The position numbers were made by a program, and so were the translations under genes. Shown here piece by piece: positions 41,225 to 53,300 of a stretch of 64,000 nt of DNA; within the stretch, counting starts at the first letter, position 1; each line of letters begins with the position of its first letter. The notes under the pieces are model-generated. The model was not told where the DNA came from. It saw only the letters and a list, made by a program, of their open reading frames with translations, and made no database searches. This DNA comes from Cardinalis cardinalis (taxonomy: Eukaryota; Chordata; Aves; Passeriformes; Cardinalidae): NCBI GenBank assembly GCA_014549065.1, contig JACDOX010000083.1:1978876-2042875 (forward strand), in the 5' to 3' direction.

Positions 41225-41430
41225 TTAGTAGGATGAAGAAAGGCAACTGAAGAAATAAAAAAGTGCAAGGGTGGCTGAAAAAGTGAGGGAAAGAGGCCAA
41301 TGATCAGGAGCAGAGAAAAAAGGGAAAGAGAGAGGGCCTGTATGGCACAGGAAAAAAAGACTGCTAACAGAAATGCTGTGAAGAGGAAAGGAAGTTGAGC
41401 AGTTAAGTGCTGGAAAGGAGAAACAGTGTG
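41225..41430. repeat. Purine-rich tract
   Basis: Mostly G and A on the plus strand (GAAAAAAGGGAAAGAGAGAG and similar). The 83-codon minus-strand open frame here is its pyrimidine-rich shadow. Confidence 0.65.
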
Positions 41431-42929
41431 AAATTCTATAATTTATAGGAAGGCAAATTTCCAACATCACTGGCATTTAGAAGATATCTCATTTTTTAAC
41501 ATATTAAACAGTATTTTCCTAATACATATTAATCTTATGTTTTAAAGTAATTATACAGAATTATTGTAAAATGGCTTCCAAATATTTAGCAGCATGATAC
41601 AACACATCCAGAGACATGACCCCAAATACCAGCTGAACTCTTTCATGAAGATTAAATTAGAGTTCTCCACTTTACATTTCTTCAGTCTGGTTATTCAGAC
41701 TTTACTTGGTTGTCATTGCTACACCAACTTTATATTGATAGACTGATGACAGCAATGCATTTGGGTTTGCAAGAAGTGTTGCCCCACTCTAAGGCTTTTG
41801 AAACATTTACTTATTTATGAGTATTTCAACTCAAAATGAAACTGTAAAGTAGCAATAATGTAATAAAGAATCACTTTTCTCTTTAAACGGTATATTTTAG
41901 ACAGGCTTCTGGTCAGTCCAGAAGCACCACATTTTGACACTAGGTATGAAAGTAGTCCTTTTGGAGGGCATAAGAAAAAATTAGTTCTTTTGGAGGTGGG
42001 AGGGCAGCCCAACTGATAGCAGGTGCTAAACTCCCGGACAATGAAGACCCAGTTTTCAAGAAACAGCAATCTGATACCAGAGGAGGCAGCATTCTGGCCT
42101 CTATAATTCAATTGATAGTTCCTTCTCTCGTGAAACAGTGTAAAAATAAAAGTAATAAATGTAAGTAAAAATAAAACACTACAAGAGTGTGCATGATGCA
42201 CCTTCAAGACTCTAGAAACATTTCTTCTTTCTGAAGTATTAAGGTAACTTTCTTTTTAACAGCCACGTTAATAAAAGAAAAAGAAACTTTAAAACAGAAA
42301 TACAAGATTTAAAATACTAGTAATACTGTTTTGAAGCAGCTGCTCTACGATTAATGCATCTCATTAAGTCCTCTTACCAGAATTGATTTATGCTTGAAAG
42401 ACAAGCCCTATGCACAGGATAAGATCTGATGACAGAATTATAATGTTACCTCTGAAATCACTTGCTTCCTCAATTTGGTAAGAACTTTTTTATTGACAAG
42501 TGAACACAGAAATGAGAAAGTGTTTATTATTTTAAGGAAAATTATCAGCAGAATTATGCACATCTTTCACCATCTAATCTATCAAGCATAAATCTAAAAT
42601 TAATAAACAAGTGAAAATAAATACAAATTAGGAAGCTCCTAAAACTACATTTATGTTTGTCCAATTAATTAGAAAAAGTGGACCTACAGCACAATTATAT
42701 AATGCATGACTAAATCATGCATGAATGCATAAATGGAAAAAACCTTCTTCTTCGTAAATTTATAATGATTATATGCTAACACTAAATATATGTCAGTACT
42801 TGACTGTATTACTTCTAAAACTCTAAGCCTTCATTTTTCATTTTAAATAATCTCAAAACACCTAAGAATGGCAAAGAAGTACATATAAATCCCATGTTGA
42901 CTTCCTAAACCTGCATGAACAGATGGATA

Positions 42930-43315
42930 CATGCTGAAAATAAAGGGAGCAAGATGGGGCAGGTGGAAGGAAGAGGCAGAGGGACAGGAGGGACAGAAAG
43001 ACTGATTTGGAGCAAGCAAGATAGAGTCGGAAAGAGGCAGAGGAAGCAGAAGAGAGAGTGAGACCCAGGCAGTGTAGCACACAGAGACTGACTGAAGGAA
43101 AGCTCCAGAATCCGCAGTGCAGAGAGAGCAGGCATGCAGGGAGAGGGAAAGCGAGAGTGGGTGCATGTGGTCAGTGTGCACACAGCAGCAAGTGCATAGC
43201 CAGGAGGGCATGTGCGCAGTGGGGAGTGTGCAGAGAGGACACACAGACAGGCAGCAGAGACCAGGTGGCAGAGAGAGACAAAAACAGAGGCAAGACAAAG
43301 TGAAAACTTAACCAT
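42930..43315. repeat. Long purine-rich GAGA/GCAGA tract
   Basis: About 385 bp of degenerate GAGAGAGGCAGAGGAAGCAGA-like sequence, strongly purine-biased on the plus strand, merging into CAGTGTGCACACAGCAGCA. It directly abuts the 3' end of the split CR1. The open frames of 130-150 codons on the opposite strand (Cys/Leu/Ser-rich) are composition artefacts. Confidence 0.7.
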
Positions 43316-43332
43316 CTCAAACCCACCTGGAG

Positions 43333-43648
43333 GACAGAATCACAGAATTGTTATTGCTGGAAAAGGTCTCCAAGATCATCAACCCTTGACTGAAGACCAC
43401 CACACCAACAAACCACAGCACCAAGTCCCACATCCAGCTGTTCCTTGAACACCTCCAAAGATGGTGATTCCACCATATTCCTGGTAAGTCCATTCTAATG
43501 CCTTACCACCTTCCTGATGTCCAACATGAAACTCCACAGGCACAGCTGGAGCCTATGTCCTCTTGTCCTGTTGCTAGTTGCCTGGGAGAAGAGACTGACT
43601 ACAACCTGACTACAACCTCCTTTCAGGTAGCTGTGGAGAGCTATGAGT
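43333..43648 (-). mobile_element. CR1 3' end, minus strand (left half of a split copy)
   Basis: Read on the minus strand this is the CR1 3' end, finishing with ATTCTGTGATTCTGTCC-type sequence. It includes TTGGAGGTGTTCAAGGAAC, AACAGGACAAGAGGACAT and AGCTCTCCACAGCTACCTGA. It stops at 43648 in the segment GAGAGCTATGAG; the continuation is found at 44782 beyond an inserted LTR. Confidence 0.85.
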
Positions 43649-44781
43649 TGTTGGAGGTTAGGACTTTTTGGAGTTTTTTTATTTCTCTCATGAAATTTTC
43701 TCCCATTTGTTGCCTAAGAGATGTTAATGAGAATAGTTAAGAGACAAAGGATGTGGCCGTGAGGAAGAGGAGAGGGAAGGGTGCACTTTGCCGCTGTCTC
43801 TTGGCTGAGGGGCTTTCTCTTGGGAAGTGCAGAGATACCACGGGATTTTGGCCGGGGGTGAGGGGCTGGGCCGTGCCTCGCTCCCACTCTCTCCCTCCTG
43901 AGTGTACAATTTCTGCACCGGGCTGTTAGGCCAGAGGATTCACTGCCACCGCAGACCTTTTGTCTTTCACTACATCTCCTTTTCATGGGTGAGTGTCCAT
44001 TCACAAGAGCAGCTGTTGAACTGGGAGCTTTCCAACACCTGACCTCACTGGGAAGGGGACCCAATCCCTTCCTGGAGGGAGACTTTCCTGGAGGCTTGGA
44101 GCAGCTGCCTGCAGCAACCTGCCTGCCGCTGCCCAGCCCCGCTGTTTTCTGCCACTGCTTCGGGTATTTTGCTGCACCTTAACCTGACACTCCATGCTCA
44201 CCAGAGCTTCTGCAGCTCGGGCCACAGCTCTGTAGTCTTTGTTTTGGAGTCTTTGGTGGCCACCCTAGGTGTGGCCACTGGCTGCCTCCGAAGGTCCTGC
44301 TGCAGTCCATTTTGCCATCCAGAGGGGCACTAGGCTCAGCTGTCACTGGGGGTTTGTACAGGAAGCCCCGTTCCTCCAGCCTGCCCACCACCGCCCACAT
44401 GAGGGAAGCGGCCGGGCTCGCGCCACAGCGCCCCCTGCAGCCGCGGGGAGTCACCGCACCCGCCCTGCCCGCCGGGAGCCAGCAGCGCCCCTGCTGGCTG
44501 CGAGCGGAACTGCACCGGCGGGGAAGGCGCCTGCGGCCGAGAGAGGGCTGGGACCGGGTTTGGGCTCTGCTTGGTGTCAGTGCCGAGCTGCTGCTGTTGG
44601 TTTGTCTTGTTATACATATACACATACAGTCATAAAGAACTGTTATTCCTTTTCCTATATCTTTGCCTGAAAGCCCCGTAATTTTAAAGTTGTAATAATT
44701 TGGAGGGAAGGGGGTTAAATTTTTCCTTCCAAGGGAGGTTCCCACCTTCCTTGACAGACACCTGTCCTTTAAATCAGGACA
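43649..44781 (-). mobile_element. Solo LTR (1.13 kb) inserted into the CR1, minus strand
   Basis: On the minus strand it begins TGTCCTGATTTAAAGGACAG, then TTGGAAGGAAAAATTTAACC, GGGGCTTTCAGGCAAAGATA and GGAATAACAGTTCTTTATGA. It ends ATGAGAGAAATAAAAAAACT and CTCCAACA, giving TG...CA ends. These match the bird ERVL-type LTR I recall (AGGAAGGCGGGAGCCTCCC and following). The middle (44380-44560) is CpG-rich. No internal viral coding sequence is present, so it is a solo LTR. The CR1 reads continuously across the insertion point. Flanking target duplications are short and imperfect at best. Confidence 0.75.
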
Positions 44782-45130
44782 GGTATCCTCTGAACCTCCT
44801 TTTCCCCAAGCTACACAACACCAGCTCCTTCAGCCAGTCCTCACAGGACTTGTGCTCCAGACCCTACTCCAGCTCTGTTGCCCTTCTCTGGACATACTCC
44901 AGCCTCTCAATGTCTGTCCTGTAGTGAGCGAGGGAAGGGCCCAGAACAGGACACAGCACTTGAGATGTGGCCTCCACCAGTGCTGAGTAGAGGGGGACAA
45001 TCCCTGCCCTGGCCCTGCTGGCCACACTGTTGCTAATCCAGGCCAGGATGCCACTGGCACTGCTGGCTTGTGTGAAGCCGCTGTCAACCAGCATTCCCAG
45101 ATCCTTTTCCCATTTCTTTTCTGTGTTCAA
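44782..45130 (-). mobile_element. CR1 fragment, minus strand (right half of the split copy)
   Basis: Minus-strand CR1 sequence starting AAAAGGATCTGGGAATGCTG and GTTGACAGCGGCTTCACAC, through CCACATCTCAAGTGCTGTGT and GGAGTATGTCCAGAGAAGGG, to AAAAGGAGGTTCAGAGGATA. It resumes exactly where the left half breaks off. The open frames of 85-88 codons on the minus strand here are decayed ORF2-end remnants. Confidence 0.85.
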
Positions 45131-46660
45131 CTAGTATCTCATAACTAGAAGTCATGTCTTCAGATGGGTTGGATCATGCTGATAAATATTTAGAAGTCAT
45201 TTTAGCAGAAATCAACCATAGTTCCTTTAAAATACAACATTAACATATGTGTCTGAAGCACCTAAATTTGCTTCAAGAAGTTTCTTTTGTACCACTTTCT
45301 ACCCTTCTGTGTCTACCTCTCCAAACAGAAGAAACCTAAACTTAATTGTCTATACATAAATATTTAAATCTCATTAGATTTATTTGGGGGATTTTTGAAT
45401 TATCTTTAGGTAATAATGCTTGGCATTAGTATCAATTACATTCTCAGTGTAAAAGTAGTTGAGACAACTCAGAATTAGTTTTCTGAATGCCCACTTCTTC
45501 TGTGAACCAAAAAAGAAGAGTGTTAAGATTATTAAGTAACTTTATCTTCATTCTGAAGATGTAACACAATTGAACTTTATAAAGAGCTGATAACCTTTAC
45601 TGGTTAATTTAAATAGTCATCTGCCAAGCACGACTACTAGAATTAGCAATACCATGTCATTTTAGTTGCCTGTTGAACCCTATATCCTGTATTCATAGGA
45701 GGCGTCACATATGGTTCCACTTTTTCACTCCAATAGGAACATCAGGGCATGGTCAGAACAGCACACCTTAAATGCAGTGTTCACTGTGTTCCAGGTGCTT
45801 GAAAACAATAGATAATTTTCCACTTTCAAACTTAAATAACAAATAGCCCAATTTTGTGACATAACATTCTTTCCAGCAATTAAATATCAGGTGACACTTT
45901 TTCAAAGCTATAGCAATTATATTTTAATCTTTGAGATATTACACCTTTTTCATTTTTTATCCAACTGAAGTGACATTTTTCAAACTACTAGAGTAATTCT
46001 CCTGCAGTCCTCAAGAATTTAAGAAATGCCTACAAATTAAGTCATACTTTCACTACTTGCATAGGGCTTTAGAAGATGCTTAGTGCAAGGGTATGCTTGT
46101 TGAATAACTTAACATTTCAACCTACTACATAACTTTGCAATTTAGGAGCCATTCCATGAAGTGCAGGCTTTGGAGAAGATATACAGAATGGTGTCTCCAA
46201 AAATTTCATTTAATTACCATAAGGTTGAAACTAGAGGGTATAATTTTTTAAAAGATACATGCCACTTCCATACAATGAAGAAGTGATACATTCAGACCAA
46301 TGGATATATAATTAGTTACTGATCTCAGCCACCTACTACAAACTGGATGCATGAATAATAAAAATAGGACAATGTCATGTTCTGTCAGTACTCAACAGTT
46401 CCATAGCCAGTGCTTCATCCCTATCACACTGTCTAATTTAAGATCTTAATTTTTCATGCAATTTTTAAAAATATACTATCAAATACTAATAAATTTAAAC
46501 TTGGAAAAAAACTCCTGATGTCTAACACTTGTAGATAATAAGGCTTTTAACCGATTCCTACTTAACACAGACTAACTATGGCAGTTCTAGAGAACATGCA
46601 GGCAAACAATTCCATTGGTTTTAAAGAGAAGTGTCCATAAAGTGATTTCTCACAGTTTAC

Positions 46661-46731
46661 CTCATTCAAAATTACAGGATTGTTCTTAATGTAGTTTTGC
46701 ATGGAATTAACATCAATTAGCTGACTCCCAG
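46661..46731 (-). other. Candidate cassette exon in a CCDC171 intron
   Basis: The minus strand shows TTTTCCTTTTATAG before 46731 and a GTAAACT donor after 46661. From 46731 the phase does not fit the preceding exon. Using the inner CAG acceptor (exon 46661-46720, 60 nt, phase 0 at both ends) inserts 20 open codons, LIDVNSMQNYIKNNPVILNE, between ...AAAFQ and AVIQ... The mammalian protein as I recall it has no insert here. It could be a skipped or lineage-specific exon, or chance. Confidence 0.2.
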
Positions 46732-46807
46732 CTATAAAAGGAAAATTTCATAAGAAAATCTTTACAGTGTGCTTAGAAAGTTATCAAAAAAGCACTATGT
46801 ATCTAGA

Positions 46808-46872
46808 GATGGGGAGAGAAGAAAAAGGAAGAGAAGCAAAAGGGAAAAGGAGAAAGGGAAGGAGGAAAGGAA
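46808..46872. repeat. Purine-rich tract
   Basis: Almost pure G/A run on the plus strand (GGGAAAAGGAGAAAGGGAAG and similar). Confidence 0.8.
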
Positions 46873-48387
46873 CCTCACAGTGATACAAACTGAACAACTG
46901 GAGCTGTTTGTGTATGCACAGAGTAACCAAGTGTAACTGAAGCTGTCAGGTAAACAAAAAGTAGGTTTACATCACAGCACTACATGTGCAGCACATACAT
47001 TACTATGGGTTAGCTATAGCACAAATACTCTGTTTAGATGTGAAATGCAACTTTTTATACTTCTGTTTCTATTCTTAGAAATAATGACAGAATAGACTAT
47101 CTTGGAAATGCTTCTGCAATCACTGGAAGGTCAAAAAAGTATGGAAGTTGGGATGAGACAAAAAAAAAAAAAAGAAGCAGGTATCACCAAACCAGCTTCT
47201 AAATTAGAAGAGTAAAGATGCACCTGTGGAGCTTTTGTGCAGCTTTAAAAGTGATCATCATCACTGTATGGGGAAGCATTTGCAACCTACCCTCTGCCAG
47301 AGACATACAGCTGTGCTTTCTAAGGTGCATAGGAATCTCACGGTGTTACATATTACTACTTTATTATGGAAACATAATAATACACACATAATTTAAATAT
47401 TTTTCATATTGAAAGAAATGCATGCAAAAGGGCAACAGTGAAAAATTTTCATTTTAGCCTTTCTTGAATGTTTGGTTTTGTGACGCTGTTCCTGCAATTA
47501 TATACTGCATCTAGAACTGAAAATCTACAAAAAATTTTAAAAGGTTACTACAGAAAAGTATACACATGCAATATTTTCATTTCCTAATATCCTTGCACTT
47601 TACTTGACTACCTTTACTCTCTCTGATTCAGATAGAAAAGCACAATGAAAGAAATATGTACTCACTCTGCCTTTTGTTCTCTTACTGAGAAAACAAAATA
47701 TTCTGCTTTTAACGATAATGTATTCTGCACAGCTATAAAGACTAAGGCATAGTTTGTAGAGAAGAAGACATAACAAACTTAGAAACGATAAGGAGGCATT
47801 GCCCAGCATCCATTTTTACATCTGAAGATGTGGACATTTTTAGTTAATTTCTCTTCTTTTCCCCAGTTTCCTCCTAATAAAATTAGTACTTTGAAGCACA
47901 TAAATATTTAAATCTACATAAACAAAACAGCTCCTATACTAAAATATTCCAAATAGCAGTTACTTTTAAATTATGAGTGATTACTGTTAATTCTAAAACT
48001 GAAATATGAAAAAACTTGATATTGACCAAGTAGCAGGATAAAAATCTTACCCCCACCTCCCCCATGGTTTTTAATTTCTACTTGTCTTGCTTAAATTAAG
48101 CAGAGAAAGGGGGGGTGGGATACAGTGATATTAATTTTCAAATATAGAATTTGTGTTTTTCCATGGTCATATCCCTGTCAGTTATTTACCATTATACCAG
48201 CAAAATTAAAAGTTCACATCATCTCTGAAATACCACATCCAACAGTATATATGAAAATTATTTCTCTTTCAACTGTTGACTACATTAGTTTTGAAGCATT
48301 TTCTTCTCCACACATTCAGAGCAGTCTAGCTTCTTGTTCTCAGTGGCAAAAATGAAAACAAGACACGGGATTATTTTAGACTCTAAC

Positions 48388-48519
48388 CTGAAATGCTGCA
48401 GCCTCTGGCCTGCCCTTCAGCCCTTCCTCTGAAAAGGTCTCCAGGTGCAGTTTGGGTAGCTCCAGGGTGAAGTCATTCGTGGCTGCTGCAGTACACAGCA
48501 GCAAGGCCTGATCTCTGAC
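48388..48519 (-). CDS. CCDC171: CCDC171 internal coding exon (44 codons)
   Basis: A minus-strand exon of 132 nt, phase 0 at both ends. The acceptor is a T-rich tract ending CCCTTTAG; the donor is GTTAGAG, a little weaker than consensus. The peptide starts VRDQALLLCTAAATNDFTL, goes on ELPKLHLETF and ends RPEAAAFQ. From memory the mammalian sequence is VRDQISLSW...NDFTLQLPKLHLETF...GPEVVACQ, giving strong support. This is the linker between the upstream coiled coil and the next helix-rich exon. A CpG island about 0.5 kb upstream on the sense strand could supply an alternative first exon spliced to this one in frame (see findings). Confidence 0.88.
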
Positions 48520-49044
48520 CTAAAGGGAAAAAAACAGCATCAATGGTAATTCCCCTTCAGACACATTAACTGGGATGAACTGGGTCCCCTTGAGCCCACT
48601 GAGTGGACTTGCATTGATCGCTGGACCTGAAATCCATGAATAAATTTAGGACTAATTGATTTTTCGTTGCAAATAAATCTCTAATTCAGAGTGCTGGGAG
48701 AGAATGTTAAGAAGAAAAAGCATCTTCCCCTGGTCTGAAATGAGAAGAAAAGACACCAAGGGCTCTGTAGCCTAGCTGGTGTATACATTTCACAGATCTG
48801 TCGCCTGCAAAAACCTCCTAAGAAAAGAAACAGTAATTGTACTGTTGTACTGTAATTGTACTTCTAACTTAAGCAAACATGAGCTGTGAAATTAAAAAGT
48901 GCATGTGATCACATCAATGAGAAGCTGGCATGTGAGTTCTGTCTACTCTGGTATCAGTCCTCCAGAATAAGGTTCATTTGGAAACAGCTCAGTCAAAAGT
49001 CAAAATTAAATTAATAATCCACAAATAAAGCAAAACGAACTAAC

Positions 49045-49434
49045 CTGTAGCTTTCCAATTAATAAGGGGGGGGAGGGGGTGGGGAATGGGAGGAAGAAAG
49101 AGCTGCTGCTTTTTGCGGACTGGGGGCGGGAGGCACTCGGGGCCCTGCGCGGGGTCCCTGCCTTTGGCGCGGTTTCCCGGCTCGGCACAAAGCGCAGGCC
49201 GCCCCTGGCCGCGCGCGCCCGCCCGCCCGGCGATCCGCGCGCCGTTGGTGTCGCAGTGCCACCTGCCGGCCGCGCGCGGCAGCGCCGCCCGCGCTTTTGT
49301 CCTCGGGAATGCCGGAGCGCTCCGGGAAGGAAGCGGCGCGCTGCCCTGCCCGTCGCAACATGTCCGTGCGTCCGTCTGCCAGCGCGGACGGGCCGCCGCG
49401 CGGATTTANCGCGCGCCTTCCACAGCCACACCAC
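49045..49434 (-). other. Hypothetical alternative first exon of CCDC171
   Basis: An ATG at 49434 (minus) opens 130 codons ending ...PPLLIGKLQ exactly at the CAG/GTTAGTT donor, in the same phase (0) as the downstream exon starting VRDQ. The predicted leader is Arg/Pro/Ala-rich (AGRRTHGHVATGRAARR and similar), as any frame through a CpG island would be, so coding is unproven. If transcribed, the product would be a short C-terminal CCDC171 isoform, or just a 5' UTR exon. Confidence 0.2.
49066..49425. promoter_or_regulatory. Intragenic CpG island, possible alternative promoter
   Basis: An abrupt block of very GC-rich, CpG-dense sequence (for example CGCGCGCCCGCCCGCCCGG near 49211 and GGCCGCGCGCGGCAGCGCCG near 49268) in DNA that is otherwise strongly AT-rich. 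It starts with a G run (GGGGGGGGAGGGGG). Such islands usually mark promoters in vertebrates. On the minus strand a CAG/GTTAGTT donor at 49045 lies at its downstream edge, and CCDC171 exon 48388-48519 follows 526 bp later. No TATA box is evident. One N at 49409 shows assembly difficulty. It could instead serve an antisense non-coding transcript. Confidence 0.6.
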
Positions 49435-50301
49435 TTATGCTCACACGCCATATGATGCCACACACCCATTTTTCATTCTATTTAATATAAAATTTACAAT
49501 GTCCACCTCCTGAAGATCCCAGTAGTCAGATTATATTCTAATACAGACGGATAGACACACATACAAATATACGTTAGTACAAACGAATAGATTAAATCCA
49601 TTCATTTGGCATACACTGCATCTGTTGTGTAGCAATAGTGAGTACTGCAAAAAAAAAATTACTGTTCTAATGACCTAATACACAGTCTAATACTAAAACA
49701 TATACTGAATTTATCCTAAAACATATACTGGATATATTCTAAATGCATATAAATCAATAGATATACCATTTACTAAGTATTATTTTAATAAATCAGGATT
49801 TTTTAGAGGATGCCTTGCCCACAAGAATGCACTGAACATGAATTAAAACATAAATCTATTAATTTAAATCCCAGATTACTTTTCTGTAACCACTTACAAA
49901 ATTAGATTCTTGTAAAATGTTTGTTATGAGTGAACAGATTTCAAATAATAGCAGAGCCTTTGAAATCTGCTCTGATTGAAAGAAGCATGTGCAAATCTAC
50001 TGATACAAAGAAGAAGAGCTTTTATTTTATTCGTTCCTCTGTTCTGTGGGAATAGGGAGCCCTACATTTCCCAAGTTGACCTAAAGAATTCCTGTCAATA
50101 CCTGTGGCTGCCAAACATATGCACTATGATGCAATTTTTATAACAGGAAAGGTCCTCTACACATTTTTTGCACACATAGTGCACTAGGTTCAGGATACAC
50201 AGTCCTGTGGAACAAACATACTCTCCAGAGTGTTCTCTCAGCATGTGTAATTCTGGTCAGATGTTAACCTTGCTGAAGATAACAAAATACATTGCTTTAA
50301 A

Positions 50302-50341
50302 TACACACACATGCACACACGCACACACGCACACGCGCACA
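50302..50341. repeat. (CA)n microsatellite with CG/TG variants
   Basis: ACACACACATGCACACACGC and further ACACGCGCAC units. Confidence 0.95.
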
Positions 50342-53300
50342 CCTGATTTACATTTTTATAGCTTATATACACAGCAACTTTTCAGTGTCTTTGCTGCCAG
50401 TATGCACACAGATAAAAGAAAACATTAATGTGGATTAAGGTACTAAGAATTTATCAACATCAAACCACCAGTGTTTTGCCTTCTACCCTTCTGAACCGTA
50501 GTCAATAGATCTAAATATTTTACTGCACCCTGGCCAATTCATTGTTTGATGTTTAAAAACTCAAACAGAATCAAAGAAAATTTATTAAATTTCAGCCCCC
50601 AAATGAGATACTATTAGCTTTGAAAGTCAAGTTTAACTGCGATATTGATGATTCTCTTTTTTCTGTGACAAAATTCACAAGGGAAATCCCTATGTCAAAG
50701 TACAAAAGCAGATTGCTAATACTAGGGGGAAAAAAACAATGTATAAGCAATGTAGGTATAATATATACACAATACAGACAGTACAAGTCCTTTTAACCCT
50801 ATTAGTTTCAAACCCTCTATTTCAGTATTAGGGTCTGACACTCACTGAACAATAAAATATAAACCCCATTTTTAAAATAGCTGCATTGTGGTATACAAAT
50901 GCCATTAATACCACTACCATTAATCAGAAAAGTATTCTTCTTAAAGAGAAGAAAATATAAAAAAAAATTGATATGAGGATTCACAATTAAAAAACAAACC
51001 AAATACTTTTTTTGTGTTTGTAAATACTTAGATTGCAGAGAGTACATCTTATTATCAGTATGCATACCGAGAAACTGAAAATTAATACAAACTTTTCCTT
51101 TTGAAAAATACTCATGAGGGTTCAGGGAAAATTTGAAGAACAAAAGACTGGGTGTATGCTGTACAAATATACTATAGTGTTTCACTAGAAGTGAAAACAT
51201 TCCAAGCTGCCTACCTATTCAAGGACTGGAAAGCTATCATGGTCATGCCTACATGGACTCATGTTGGAGAGACCAGATCTGTATGAAATCTTAGTAAAAA
51301 ACTAATTTAATAACTTCTGTCAATTGGCTTTTTGAGATCCAGAAAGAAACAACAGGAATTGGGAAACTGTATTTATTTCCTCATTCTCTAATGCAGTAAA
51401 AACAGTACTCACATATAAACTTACATTACAGAATCATGAGGCAAAGATAAAATGAGTAATTTAATATCTTTTTAAAAAGAGGGTATTTTTTTAAGCTCAA
51501 CAGGCAAAAGAACCATCCTTTGCAGCTAATTTAAAATGCAATTTTTAGAGCTTTTTTGTATTTAATGACTTTTTTTCTTACATATGAAATCTAAAGGAAG
51601 ACCATTTTGTCTGAAAGTTCTTCTGAGGCTAGAGAGCTTTATGTTAAAATCTAAAACACCTAATCAGCTAATCAGGCTTATTGCAATGATTAAAAATGTT
51701 TAAAACCAGTTTCACTTCCCTATATTCTAAAATTATATAAATTTATATTTATCCATTGTTAGTGAAGGTTTTGGACATTTCTGATTTTGGTAAATATAAT
51801 TTTAGCTGAGATTGTGAAAAGTTTCAAGAGTGATTTTATACAGAATATAGTTAGGTATTGTGACAGCATGCTTCTAAATATATTTTTCAGTTTAGACATA
51901 CAGAAATACTATATGAAAACAGGCAAAATCACAAATCCATCCTCTACTACAATACTCACAGCATTTTAAAATAAAGAAGAAGAGTGACTTATGACAGTGT
52001 TTAACTTTTTAATTAATTAGGAGAGCAACAAAGAAGACAACACTATAGCCACTCAATTTAAAATCAATAAAGTACTCATTAATTCAGATCAAAGCTGAAA
52101 CTGAGTAATAAACTGAAGTTACATTATTGACTGAGCCAAGGTGTAGAATTTGATGGGCTAATTCGACATGTCCAAAAATGAACTTTAAAATTTTCTGCTG
52201 CTCAAGATAATAGTAGTTTTGTCTGCACTCCACTCTGGTGCTTACATTGGTTTTTCTGTGTACAGTTTGATGTGGTATATCCAGTTATGCCAATAGAGAC
52301 ATGATACTAAATGCTAGGAAATGGTATTAGAATGTGCTCAGCCTTCCTAATGTTTTTCCCAGTTGCTATCTGACTGGTACAACAAACCTGAGATTTCAGT
52401 TTTTATTTTGTTCCTAATTCAATGTTTTCTTATAGTGAAAATAAAATAAAATAGTTTATGGATATAAACTTCACAATATAAGCTATATATGAGAATATTT
52501 TATAAGTTCAAAGTTCACCAACTCTACATTAAAAATACTTATCTTAAGGCTTTCTTTAATTTTTCTTTAATTTCCTACTACTTTTTAAATAGCACATCAT
52601 CTACAATTTAAAGAGCAGAACAAGATCTAGTGTGATTTGGTGATTAGCGAATGGAAAATAGTGATTTAATCTGTTTGTCTGAGATCACCATATTGCTGAT
52701 ATAACTGCAAATACAGAAATCATTCTAAGAGTACAAGCAAAATTATTTCTATCACACTACTATGTGTTCTGCATGTGGCATACAACAGACAAAAATGAGT
52801 TTAGAACTTTTTAAGTAGAACAAAGCAGTTCGAATGCAAATCTTAGTCTTTACCACAGTCTTGCAAGTCTGTGGCTGATTTAGCTGCGTAGTGTCCGTAC
52901 CTCCAGGGCAGCATGTCGAGTGGAGGCCATTTTACACAGGTTTAAAACATGCACACCTACGGGACACAGTCCTTTGCCAAGGGAAGCATTTTAACAGAAA
53001 TAAGTTACATAGTACTGCTTTGAATGGGCAAGTCTTTGTTATAGTGTTATACAAATTATTATAGAACTAAGAAGAATAATATTTTATACATTGTTGGATA
53101 GAATTAAACTTTCATGAACACTTCCTATTTTTTTCACATTTAATATGAATTGCTAAAGTTTTCTTACTCTGTATCAAAAATACAAATGAATATACAGGAA
53201 GGAAGTTCCACCAACAATAATACTGAATAGTCTTGATAACAGTAGTTCTTCAAGTAAGTTGCTGATACAGATTATTTTCCTCATGATACATTCATATACT

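Larger units (their letters stand above)
27771..48387 (-). other. CCDC171: CCDC171 intron (about 20.6 kb)
   Basis: Bounded by the GTTAGAG donor at 48387 and the acceptor at 27771 on the minus strand; phase 0. It contains an LTR at 30.04 kb, a CR1 tail at 30.86 kb, an LTR-like block at 36.4-37.05 kb, purine-rich tracts at 41.2, 42.9 and 46.8 kb, and the CR1 and LTR nest at 43.3-45.1 kb. The stretches 27.8-29.9, 31.0-36.3, 37.7-41.2 and 45.2-48.3 kb show only AT-rich DNA apart from one possible cassette exon at 46.66 kb. Confidence 0.6.

Noticed and set aside
41815..42207. Minus-strand 130-codon frame
   Set aside because: No recognised domain, no splice sites in suitable phase, and AT-rich biased composition; probably a chance frame or an old unrecognised repeat.
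42843..43315. Cys/Leu/Ser-rich minus-strand frames of 136-151 codons
   Set aside because: They are the pyrimidine-rich complement of a purine-rich low-complexity tract; no splice or promoter support.
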